From NCBI GenBank assembly GCA_037044905.1, contig JBAOKB010000159.1, positions 1 through 64,000 of the forward strand: a stretch of DNA of 64,000 nt, read 5' to 3'. The notes beneath the pieces are model-generated. The model did no database searches. It saw only the letters and a program-made list of their open reading frames with translations, and was not told the origin of the DNA. Made by a program: the position numbers and the translations under genes. The stretch is from Hortaea werneckii (Eukaryota > Ascomycota > Dothideomycetes > Mycosphaerellales > Teratosphaeriaceae). Position 1 is the stretch's first letter; each line of letters begins with the position of its first letter. Below are positions 43,661-53,238 of this stretch, in pieces.

Positions 43661-45600
43661 ATGGCAGAAATAGACCAAGATCACAGACAGAGCCCATCTG
43701 TCGACGAAAAACATTATGACTCCGGCAAGACTTCCCTTGCACCTGGCGATGAATCACCTACAAGATTGGAGAACGGCAAAACCGATACCGCCTTACTGCT
43801 CAATGAAGCGGAGGCAATGGAAAGGATACGAGCCATGCCGGACGATGCCACACCCATCTTGTGACTTTTCAAAACATGATCCGGACAACCCTCGCGAGTG
43901 GCCGAAGTGGAAAAAGTGAGTGTTAGTCACATGTTTATATGTATGTGGTAGAGACCTAATGGATATATCAGATGGTACATCACCTGCTTCGCATCCTTCC
44001 TAAACGTCATCACCTGTTTCTGCGCCGGAGGCTATTCGTCAGCCCAAGGAAGCATCGAGGAAGTGTTCGGCGTCTCCGGAGAAGTGGCGACGCTGGGTTT
44101 GTCGATGTATATCCTAGGATTCGCCATAGGTCCAATGATGCTGGCACCACTATCTGAATACTTCGGACGCAGCCCCGTCTATATCGGTTCTTGGTTTGTT
44201 CTGTTCATCTTCCAGATTCCTCTGGCGCTGGCGCCGAATATTGGGACTGTTATCGTTTGTCGGCTGATTCAAGGCTTTGGAGGCTCTGCGCCTTTGACTA
44301 ACACAGGCGGGTATGTTATCACAGAGCATGCTTTAAAAGCTTGCATTCACTGACGCTTGATTGACAGAACCGTGAGTGACGTCTGGGAGAGAAACTCCAG
44401 TGGTAATGCGATGATGATTTACGGCGTCTCGTCCACCTTCGGCCCACCATTCGCACTGATTCTCTCCGGATGGATTGTGTTGCGAACGAACTGGCACTGG
44501 CTATTTTGGGTCTTCATGATTGTGACAGGATGTCTTCTAGTCTTGATGATCGTCTCGCTTCCCGAGACAAGACACAGCATCATTCTGGAGAGAAAAGCAA
44601 AACGAGTGCGCAAGACTTTGGCGAAGGAGGGAGTGAGCACCGACACACTACAAAATATCAGCGATGCTCACAGCAAAGGCGAGAAGCGAAGCTTGCACAG
44701 CCTTTTCGCCGTTAACCTTACGCGGCCTATACGCTTCCTTTTCACCGAGCCGATCACCATGGGCGCAGCCGCATACAATGGCTTGATCTACGGCATCGTC
44801 TACCTCCTCAACGAAGCCTTTCCATTGGTCTTCGGTAATGGCCATAATTTCAACATTGCGGAGTGGGGCTGCTCCTTCGCAGGATTATGCGTCGGAGTCA
44901 TCATTGCAGCATGCTTCTACCCACTGCAGGAAGCGCTATTACCTTCGCAGGGTCAGCGCGAATGATGGTAAAGGAGTTCCAGAAGCGAGGATGTGGCAAG
45001 CTCGATTCGGTGCCTTCTTGCTGCCAATATCGTAAGTTCGACTTCGGCGGTCCAAGTGCTCTGATAAGGGAGTGGTGCTGACACGTTCACTTGACAGACT
45101 CTTTTGGTTTGCGTGGACATCGTTTCCGTCTGTCCCTTGGATTGTTCCGATCATTGCCAGCGCGCTCTTTGGTGCTGGCATCTACGTTGTGATTCTGGGC
45201 GTGCTGAACTACGTCGTCGATTCGTACCAGACGTATTCTGCTTCGGCACTGGCGGGTGTCATTCTGATTCGCAACTTAGTCGGTGCAGGTTGGTGTCATC
45301 CTAGGTCTAAAGCTTCGAAGACGAATCTCAGAGTGCTAATCTACTGGGTTGCAGGCTTTCCACTTTTTGCGTCCCAGATGTACGAAAGATTGGGTAATGA
45401 ATGGGCAAGTACGCTGTTGGCTTTCTTGTCTCTTCTGTTCGTACCCATTCCGATCTGGTGGTTCTATCGTGGCGAGCAGCTAAGGTTGAGCTCTCCATGG
45501 GCCAGGTATGTCCTTCAGATGTATATGCCCCTGACTCGTCTCATTTGTACTGACTGCTATCAGGGAACATTTTTCCCAGGACGAAGATGCTCCGCATTAA
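43661..45600 (+). CDS. MFS multidrug-type transporter (DHA1-like), two frame breaks
   Basis: Starts MAEIDQDHRQS with a hydrophilic N-tail, then DPDNPREWPKWKKWY, a standard lead-in for fungal DHA1 carriers. About 12 helices are visible: GEVATLGLSMYILGFAIGPMMLAPLSE, the motif-A-like EYFGRSPVYIGSW, IQGFGGSAPLTNTGG, NAMMIYGVSSTFGPPFALILSGWIV and GAGIYVVILGVLNYVVDSY. At least five introns, for example one within GG|GTATGT near 44310. Frame breaks near 43859 (one T too many) and 44931 (one A too many) are bridged by continuing homology. The last exon ends EHFSQDEDAPH. Neighbouring the ABC pump, it forms an efflux-rich segment. Confidence 0.85.
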
Positions 45601-46172
45601 ACATGTGCGGCCTTTACTACAGAGTCCTTCAAATGAGAGCTACGAGTTACATGACCTCCTGAATGGCAAACGTGATCCTCATTCTTCCTTTCTCACCTAT
45701 TCTCTGTGCCAAAGGTGTCGGTAAATACCAATCTCCATCTTGTCATGGGTGCTGTCTCCCATGATTCTGTATGCCGTGCGCAACGATCGGCTGTAATTGC
45801 TGCATGCAGAAACCATTGTATAACCGGATTCACATTGGCCACTCGCATAAGCCGATGTGAAGTCTCGCGCTCTGAAAATCCACCTGTATGTCGTGAAAGT
45901 TCATGTGCAACGAAGAACAGTGTTGTGGCTGTTGTATTGTTGGCATTGTGGCGATTGCGAAGGCATTCACCGGCACGAGGCATGGCGTGACCGAGACGAG
46001 CCGACAGCCGAGTCGTTGGTTGGACATGATGCTCTCGCTGCTCTGTAATCCTGACAAACGCTTGGTTACTAAGACTTGACAATCCACATCATAGGCCCCT
46101 AGCTCTTTGGCAGGCATTCGATGAAACTCCAGTATAAGTATCGTACTTCCTTTCAATATCGATTGAAAATTC
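45601..46172. other. Intergenic
   Basis: About 570 bp with no supported gene. Confidence 0.5.
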
Positions 46173-47189
46173 ATGTCTCCTCAAGAAACTCAAGCATCAC
46201 ATTCAAAAGACCCCAATCCTCACCAAAGCTCACCAGTCAAGTTCAAAACAGCCGCAACCGCCATCGCCATTCTAGCCGTCATCCTGGCCTTCTACGCTCC
46301 ATTACGAACAGCCATAACCCGCCAGATCTCGCGACCTTCTTCTCACCTAGCAGCAACAACCCCCTTCAAGCGCACCATAACGACAACCAACACCAACGCC
46401 ACAATGTCACCGTTGAAAATCACCAAGCGACCCTGGAACGCACGCGGCCACGCCGACCACGGCTGGCTCTACACCTTCCACACCTTCTCCTTCGCGTCCT
46501 ACTACGACCCGCAATACGAGGACTTCGGGCCCCTGCGGGTAATCAACGAAGACCGGGTAGAGCGGGGCACGGGATTCGGGACGCACTCGCACGCCGAGTT
46601 CCTCATCTGGTCGTACATTGTGCAGGGGGAGCTGGAGCACAAGGACAGCATGGGGAACCTGGAGAAGCTGCGACGCGGGGAAGTGCAGTTCACGAGCGCG
46701 GGGACGGGGATCCGGCATAGTGAGTACTGCCGCAACCAGGAGGAGGATGTGCATTTCCTGCAGATTTGGGCGAAGCCGAGCGTGCGGGGACTGCGGCCGA
46801 GTTATAAGACGAGGAAGTATACGGATGGGATGAAGCAGGATAGGTTGCTGCGGGTGATGGAGAGTGTGGGGAGGCATAGTGGAAGGGATGAGGAGACGGA
46901 GCCGATCCCGATGCATGCGGATTTGAGTATGAGCGCGAGTATACTTAGCCCTGGGAAGAAGGTGGAGCATGAGCTTGTTGCGGAGGGGAAGAGGAATGTG
47001 TATGTGCATGTCGTGATGAGTGAGAGGACGCAGCCGAAGACGGGAGGGGCGAGGATTAAGATTGGGCAGGAGGAGTTGGGTGAGGGTGATGGTGCGTTCG
47101 TTCGTGGTGCTGTCGGCCCTGGCAAGATCGAAGTTGAGAGTATAGGCGACAAGCCAGCTGAATTCCTGCTATTCGACATGGGACTGTAA
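46173..47189 (+). CDS. Pirin-family cupin protein with N-terminal extension
   Basis: Single exon of 338 residues from ATG 46173. The bicupin pirin body begins at MSPLKITKRPWNARGHADHGWL (46404) with FGPLRVINEDRV, the metal-site motif GFGTHSHAEFLIWSYIVQGELEHKDS and FTSAGTGIRHSEYC. The N-terminal 77 residues hold one hydrophobic helix (ATAIAILAVILAFYAPL) followed by basic/Thr-rich sequence, which could be a membrane anchor or a mitochondrial leader; the inner ATG at 46404 would give a cytosolic/nuclear pirin. Pirins bind iron and act as quercetinase-like enzymes or transcription cofactors. No intron seen. Confidence 0.9.
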   Translation: MSPQETQASHSKDPNPHQSSPVKFKTAATAIAILAVILAFYAPLRTAITRQISRPSSHLAATTPFKRTITTTNTNATMSPLKITKRPWNARGHADHGWLYTFHTFSFASYYDPQYEDFGPLRVINEDRVERGTGFGTHSHAEFLIWSYIVQGELEHKDSMGNLEKLRRGEVQFTSAGTGIRHSEYCRNQEEDVHFLQIWAKPSVRGLRPSYKTRKYTDGMKQDRLLRVMESVGRHSGRDEETEPIPMHADLSMSASILSPGKKVEHELVAEGKRNVYVHVVMSERTQPKTGGARIKIGQEELGEGDGAFVRGAVGPGKIEVESIGDKPAEFLLFDMGL

Positions 47190-47599
47190 GATGATGGATG
47201 TGTTAGGAAGAATCTTGTACTTTACTAGCTCCTTTAAATACCCGATCGATTTTGCTTTTGTAGTTGATTATTTGAATGCTCGAATGAAGCAAGCGGACTG
47301 AACACCCTTTTCCGGTACACTCATACCTCTATGCTAAGCGGTTCTTCTGACCTGGCTCTGCTGAAGGGCGTGCATTGACATGCCTCTCCCTTAGCAATTG
47401 AAATCTGGCGGTAAAAGGCCACAGCAATACGCCATTTAGAAGATCTGGAGATGATGAATATCCTCACAACATTCGTCAAATGAAGATACATTGCACAGCG
47501 TGTCCGCCATGTCATAGCTTGGCACTCACAAAAATCGCTGCAAGCTACGGGTATTATTAATCAAAGTACAAAAATAAGTGGCCATGGGAAGGACATCGC
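47190..47599. other. Intergenic, convergent
   Basis: 410 bp between convergent stops. No gene recognised. Confidence 0.5.
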
Positions 47600-49300
47600 T
47601 CATGGTCGCCACCTGAAGCCAGGGTGCTTCCAGTCCAAGTCCTGGATTTGCTTGGGGCTAAGACCCTGCAACTCCGCTTCGACGTCCTTCTTGTCACGCT
47701 TCTTGTTATCCATCTTCATCCAGAAGTACAAGCAGATGGATGTGATCAAGATGGTGCTGCTGGTTGCCAGGTTGAGGCCCTACGCAGAAGAAATTAGTAC
47801 ATTGACACGAAAGGCAAGGAGAGGAGAGCGACTTACGTTTCCGATATGGTAGTTAGGTCCGTCTGAAGGCACGAAGCTCCATGTGGAGATAAGACCGCCA
47901 ATGTTGCCCATCATGACGTCGGCACCAATGGCAGCAGATCGCGCAGTGTCCGACACGACGTTGGCGGAGACTTGAGCATTGCACAGAGCTCCAAAGCTGA
48001 AAGCTCCGATGGCAATCAAGAAAGTCGCGCCATATCTTGTCATTGGCTGATCGGTATCAGTGGCAAGGAACATGATGTATCCAATCATGATCAAAGGCGC
48101 CGAAGCCACGAAGAAGTGCAGACGCTTGTCGAATTTGCTGCTCAGCAAGGGAAGCAGGACGGTGAAGAAAGCTCCGACGACATACGGCGGAACAGTGTGC
48201 AGCTGTTGGGAGACGACGCTGGCGTCGGGGTAGATTGTCTTGACGATGGTCGGCGCAAAGAAGGCAAGGCCCTGCACAGTGATGTTGTTGAGCAGGAAGA
48301 TCCATGATGTGGCTAGAGTCACTGGGCTAAAAATGCCACGTAGAACCTTTTTGGTTTCGATCTTGTCGAGGACCTCGGTGACACCAACACGCTCCGATTT
48401 GACACGGGCAATAGCAAGATCCTTCTCCTCCTGGGTGAGCCATCGAGCTGTCTCTGGCCGATCTGTGAGGGTGATGAATCCGATAAGTGAGAGGCCGACG
48501 GTAATGACACCTTCGATGCCGAAGATCATACGCCATCGTGTCAGGCTTCCAAAGTGATCCAAGGTCAGAATGCCAGAGGCCAGCAGACCTCCGAAAGCAC
48601 CTGCAAGTGGTGCAGCAACGATGTAGAGCGCCAATCTGAAGGCCAGTTCACTTCGACGGTACCAACGGCTCAAGTAGTATGCTATTCCCGGAAGCATACC
48701 GGCCTCGAAAACACCAAGTAGGAATCTGACTCCACTTGCGGCAGCGAGATCGTTGACGAACGCTGTGCCAACAGAGCAGATACCGAAGCCAAGGGAGATG
48801 GCGGGGATGAACCAGCCCGGACCAATGGCTTTGCAGGCCATGTTGGCAGGAATCTCAAAGATGATGTAGGAAATGTAGAAGACGGAAAGGACTCGGTTGT
48901 AGTCGTAGCCCGTAAGATTCAGGTCTTTCTCAAGACCAGCCAGCTTCGCATTGCCTGAAATTATCAGTACGTGTTGTGTCGGCAATGGTTCGAGGCTCAC
49001 TCACCGATGTTGGCACGGTCGATGAAGCAGAACAGATAGAGCAGGAACACCGTTGGAACGATGTACAAGTCGATTTTCCGACGGAGTTTGGCCTCAGCCT
49101 TGGGGTCGAACTTGACGAGAGAATTGCCGTGGCTGTGGACTGTTCAGTAATTGTTCCTCAATTCCTTTGAATGTTGCGCCGTACTTGTCAGTTGCAGCAT
49201 GGCCTCTCTCAGCGGCGGCATGAGCGTCCTCGTGGCCTTTCCCTAGCGACGCTTCATCCTGGTGCATGAAGCCCTTCTCGTTCTCAGCGACGTGGTCCAT
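47600..49300 (-). CDS. MFS transporter, allantoate permease/anion-cation symporter type
   Basis: Starts MDHVAENEKGFMHQDE at 49300 and ends HPGFRWRP before the TGA at 47602-47600. The first membrane exon carries KIDLYIVPTVFLLYLFCFIDRANIG, the signature of the ACS/Dal5-Tna1 group, followed by GLEKDLNLTGYDYN, YYLSRWYRRSELAFRLALY and the cytosolic loop PETARWLTQEEKD. About 12 helices. Introns lie near 49000-48955, 49120-49180 and 47780-47835. Relatives import allantoate, nicotinate, vitamins or other small anions; the substrate is unknown. No frame break in the 1.2-kb main exon. Confidence 0.88.
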
Positions 49301-50446
49301 GGTCACCAATGCGTCGCTTCTGATGTGAGGTCAAAAGAAGCTCCTGTGGAAAATGGGAAGTCGGTTACGAATTGCCACGGGGCGGTAAGCTTTAAGAAGA
49401 ACAACAAGGGAAGAGAATAAGGAGAGCCGACCATTCCGCCTTGCCCTACCTGCACCTCGTTTACGTGCGCTGTCAAACAATCTTTCCTTTGGGATCTATC
49501 TTGAGGCTTCACCCCGCGTTTGCCAAGGAGCATCCAAGACAGTGGCGCCAGTCCTTGGCGAGTCTGGATCGATGTTTCCGGGGATGCCATTGGGGTACAG
49601 CTGGGCCAGCCAAGGAGCCTAAGATTATTATTATGGCGCCTCTGTTCCGCCAGGCGGAATTTTGCACTTTTAGGTGAAGTTTCGCTGCCACGTGAGAGCT
49701 CTGTCGCGCAGCAGCACCAGAGAGCTCGGCAGAGATGAAGCGGCAGTATCAATCGGCATTGTATACAGCTGTCGTGTGATCGTCTTGGAGCATGGAGCTA
49801 TACAATTGCCGGCAGAAGAGCTCCAGTGAGCCGGTCGCGAAGGCGTGCAAGTATTGCTGCTACTTGGTATGATCTGAAGATTATAGTTCAGCCAAGAGAA
49901 TCCTGCAGAATTGATGAGGTCCTGGCGTGAAAAGGAGATACGAAGACGATTGGGCTCCTCGGAGCGAACCGAACCCATCTCGCACAGCATTTAGGCCCGA
50001 ATTGCTCAGGCATCCGGGCCGACAACAAGGTTGCCTCAGGATACACAGTAAATGTCACCTGGGCACCTAGTACTTGCCTAGCCCGAGGTACAGCTAAGGT
50101 ATCCAGCCATGTGGATGGATTCGAAGTTCATCTCATTCACACCTCAGGCTTCTGTGAGGTGTTCACCTCAGGCATTCATCTCCTCTATGTGACCTCCCAC
50201 ACGTGACCCCAATCAACACGGTGCTCGGCCTTTGACCTCCACTTACCGACCGCCGCTCCACTGAGGCATAAACGACTGGCCAAAACCCGAGCTGGCAGGT
50301 CAACCGCAGGCAATTTATCCGTGAGAGCTGCCCAGGCAAGGTAGCCACTGCACCATGTAGTCCAGTATAAAACCGTCATCGGTAGGTCCCCTGCACGTAT
50401 ATCTCTTATCCATCCCACTCTGCAATCTGCCATCCCCAACTCCAAC
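49301..50446. other. Divergent intergenic region
   Basis: 1.15 kb between divergent genes. No supported coding sequence. Confidence 0.5.
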
Positions 50447-51322
50447 ATGACCGACTTCAGCGAGCTGAGCGCCCAATCGCTCTTCAACATCAAGGGATGG
50501 GTGGCGGTAGTCACTGGCGGTGGAACTGGCCTGGGTCTCATGACTGCCCAGGCCTTGTGCGCCAACGGCGTCAAGGTCTACATCACCGGTCGACGAGCCG
50601 AAAAGCTCAAGGACGCTGAAGTCCAGAACTCCGCCTCAGGCGGTTCCATCACCGGCATCTCCATGGACGTCACAGACAAGGAGAGCATCAAGGCGGCCGT
50701 AAAGCAGATCAGCGAGAAGGAAAAGTGCGTGAACTTGCTTGTGAACAACGCCGGAGTGTCTGGCCTGAACTGGGGTCCCAAGGGGATGCCTCAGGGGAGC
50801 CCGGCAGAGATCAGTGAGCGCATGTTCAACGAAGCCGGTTTTGACGACTGGAGCTGGATGTACAAGGTCAATGTCACGAGCTACTACTTCACTTCCTCCG
50901 CTTTCCTGCCGCTGCTGGTCGCAGCACGAGACCAGGCCGGTTATCAAGAAGCCGGCAGCATCATCAACGTCTCCTCACTCTCCGGCATCACCAAGGATTC
51001 ACAGCACGGACAATTCGCATACAATTCGTCCAAAGCGGCCTGTATCAGCTTGACGGAAATGCTTGCCTGGGAGCTGAAGCGGCCTGGGCTTGAAATCAGA
51101 GTCAACACTCTGGCCCCAGGCTACTTCCCGTCAGAGATGACTCCGATCGGTGGCGAGATGGGTCAGCAGAAGGAGCACTTCCGGGAGAAATGGGGAATTC
51201 CAGTGGGGAGAGCAGGTCAGCCAAAGGACTACGCGCAGGCTGTATTGAACTTCGCGACTAACCAGTATGTTTCCGGAAGCGTGCTGGTGATTGATGGAGG
51301 CTGGCTGCTCGCCCATCCGTAG
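50447..51322 (+). CDS. Classical short-chain dehydrogenase/reductase
   Basis: Single exon, 291 residues. The Rossmann motif TGGGTGLG, NNAGVSG, the catalytic Ser in INVSSLSG, YNSSK (Tyr/Lys pair) and the PGYFPSEMT loop are all present, ending VLVIDGGWLLAHP. This resembles fungal SDRs of the RhlG/gluconate-5-dehydrogenase group. The stop lies 41 bp from the stop of the convergent FAD oxidase, so the two 3' ends nearly touch. Substrate unknown. Confidence 0.9.
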   Translation: MTDFSELSAQSLFNIKGWVAVVTGGGTGLGLMTAQALCANGVKVYITGRRAEKLKDAEVQNSASGGSITGISMDVTDKESIKAAVKQISEKEKCVNLLVNNAGVSGLNWGPKGMPQGSPAEISERMFNEAGFDDWSWMYKVNVTSYYFTSSAFLPLLVAARDQAGYQEAGSIINVSSLSGITKDSQHGQFAYNSSKAACISLTEMLAWELKRPGLEIRVNTLAPGYFPSEMTPIGGEMGQQKEHFREKWGIPVGRAGQPKDYAQAVLNFATNQYVSGSVLVIDGGWLLAHP

Positions 51323-51363
51323 AGCTTTTATCGAGCCCAAAAGACGAGTTCAAAGCATGAAAT

Positions 51364-52812
51364 CTATAGTCTACTTTTATGACCTCTCCACTGCTTATTA
51401 CCTGCCAATTTTTGCTTATCAAGTGTCCGCCAGCCCTGCGGTCCCTCTTCTAACCCGTTACGCTTGCCTGTAGGCACATCACGCCACTTGAAAAGCCTCG
51501 TGTACGCTGTGTCCTTACCCTCAATCACATCAACAATTCGCTCACCTAGGACCGGCAGGAACTTAAACCCATGTCCGCTTCCGCCAGACGCGACAACTAG
51601 GTTCGTAGTTCCCGGGACAAAGTCAATGAGAAAAGAATTATCGACGCTGTCAGTATACCAGCACAGCCGCTCATGCTCCAGATCCAGCTCGAGAAGGTCA
51701 GGCATATTCTCTTCGCAAAACCGACGTAACACTCGTACAGCCTCCGCAGGCACTTTCTTCAGATCGGTAGTGGGATACGACAAAGGCCGGCCGCTCTCAT
51801 CGCTTCGCTTCGAATAGTTCGTCCATTTCGCACCGCGAAAAGCCATCTTCACCACCCCATCTGGCGTCCTGGGTAAACCGTAGATACCTCCAACGTTTTG
51901 GAAGGGAACATAGCCGCTTGACTTCCAGTCCCAGACGGGGAATTTTTCCGGCGAATATTTCTGCCAAAGATCCTGGCAGTGTATTGGTAGTCGGATTGAC
52001 AGGACGCTACCTGAAGTCGTCTCTAGCAGTCTTTCTGTTTCCGGGATGATACTCGGTGTCCAGCCACCACATGCGACAATGACCAAATCTGCATGACGTG
52101 CTATTCCGTCGGCTGTCTTGATACCAGTCACTGTCTTCCCATCCTTGCTCAGTGCTTGGAGAGCGTAGTCTGGCCCAAGATGGAATTTCACACCAGCCTT
52201 TCTGCACAGGTGTAGAGCAAAGCTGCAAGATTTACTCGCGAGGACAAACCCGGCAGTCATGTCTAGAACGCCGTCGGTAGGCAGACTACGCTCCAACCTG
52301 CCGAAGGGATCAATCTTACTTCGCGGGATGCCGGCTGTCACTGCATCCGCACGCCTCTGTGAGTCGGTGATACGGTATTGTGTATGGCGAATTTTAGACG
52401 GGAAGTTTCCTTGAGTGAGCTTCTCGCTTTCCTCGAAATGGTCACTGAGTCTCAGATAACCGCAATTGTTCCACAGCCGCACTTCGGGCGAGAGGTTCCC
52501 AGGGAGCGAGTCAGGCGGAGAAGAAGCAATCAGTCGATTCCATTCCTCCCCTTCGCTCATAGCCTGGAAAGCTAGCTCCTGGTAGAGCAGACGGTCCGCG
52601 TAAGATGCCCGTAGGATCTTGTTCTCATCAGCACTTGCGGCGTCGGCGCCCTGTAGATATGCATAGCCATTCTTGTCGTATGGCTGCTTGTCAAAGACGT
52701 GTATGTTAGTGTAGCCACGCTTGGCTAGATGCAAGGCAGTCGACAGACCGAAGACTCCAGCTCCAACGATGATGATCTTCACGTCGGGTTTGAGATCCGA
52801 TGTTAAACCCAT
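51364..52812 (-). CDS. FAD-linked amine oxidase (fructosyl amino acid/sarcosine/pipecolate oxidase-like)
   Basis: Single exon of 482 residues from ATG 52812 (MGLTSDLKPDVK); the longer frame starts with TTG. DAO-fold oxidase with the FAD loop VGAGVFGLSTALHLAKRG at the N-terminus, the substrate-side segment NCGYLRL and the C-terminal SGGSGHGFKFLPVLG. The Cys in RLCWYTDS sits where monomeric sarcosine and fructosyl-amine oxidases attach FAD covalently. It oxidises a secondary amine to an imine with H2O2 release; deglycation of Amadori compounds or pipecolate/sarcosine oxidation are the main options. No peroxisomal SKL is present, though the last residues SRL are a plausible PTS1 variant. Confidence 0.88.
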   Translation of the reverse strand: MGLTSDLKPDVKIIIVGAGVFGLSTALHLAKRGYTNIHVFDKQPYDKNGYAYLQGADAASADENKILRASYADRLLYQELAFQAMSEGEEWNRLIASSPPDSLPGNLSPEVRLWNNCGYLRLSDHFEESEKLTQGNFPSKIRHTQYRITDSQRRADAVTAGIPRSKIDPFGRLERSLPTDGVLDMTAGFVLASKSCSFALHLCRKAGVKFHLGPDYALQALSKDGKTVTGIKTADGIARHADLVIVACGGWTPSIIPETERLLETTSGSVLSIRLPIHCQDLWQKYSPEKFPVWDWKSSGYVPFQNVGGIYGLPRTPDGVVKMAFRGAKWTNYSKRSDESGRPLSYPTTDLKKVPAEAVRVLRRFCEENMPDLLELDLEHERLCWYTDSVDNSFLIDFVPGTTNLVVASGGSGHGFKFLPVLGERIVDVIEGKDTAYTRLFKWRDVPTGKRNGLEEGPQGWRTLDKQKLAGNKQWRGHKSRL

Positions 52813-53238
52813 GCTGGTGTCCAAGGCATTCAACTGCAGAACACATGTGCGGCGAGTGACGGATATGGATGTCTTTTACACTCGTCTTCTGCACTTCTTG
52901 ACCTACCTGGTGTGCCAAAAAGATGGGCCGGGCTCGGGTGATGATAGGGCGGGAGGGCAAGGCCCCAGTCTACGGCGTGGCGAGCATGAGGTGAGGGAGG
53001 GCGCGATCATTTGTCAACAGCCAAAAGTCGCAGCTGCATGTCCTCTTTCCGGCACGACACTTTCATGTCACCTCAGAGCCATTGGTGAATCTTTCGTTGA
53101 CAGGTCTGCCATTGAGGTCCATTTGCCTTTCATTATTTGAATGATTGCGGGAAGGATGCGCGATGTTACGTTGCTGCTGACACCAACCCCGCACCGCATC
53201 GCAACCTCATCCATTGCATCTGCACTATATTAATCACG
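52813..53238. other. Divergent promoter of the amine oxidase and GH92 genes
   Basis: 426 bp separating divergent starts; a shared control region is possible. No gene inside. Confidence 0.5.
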
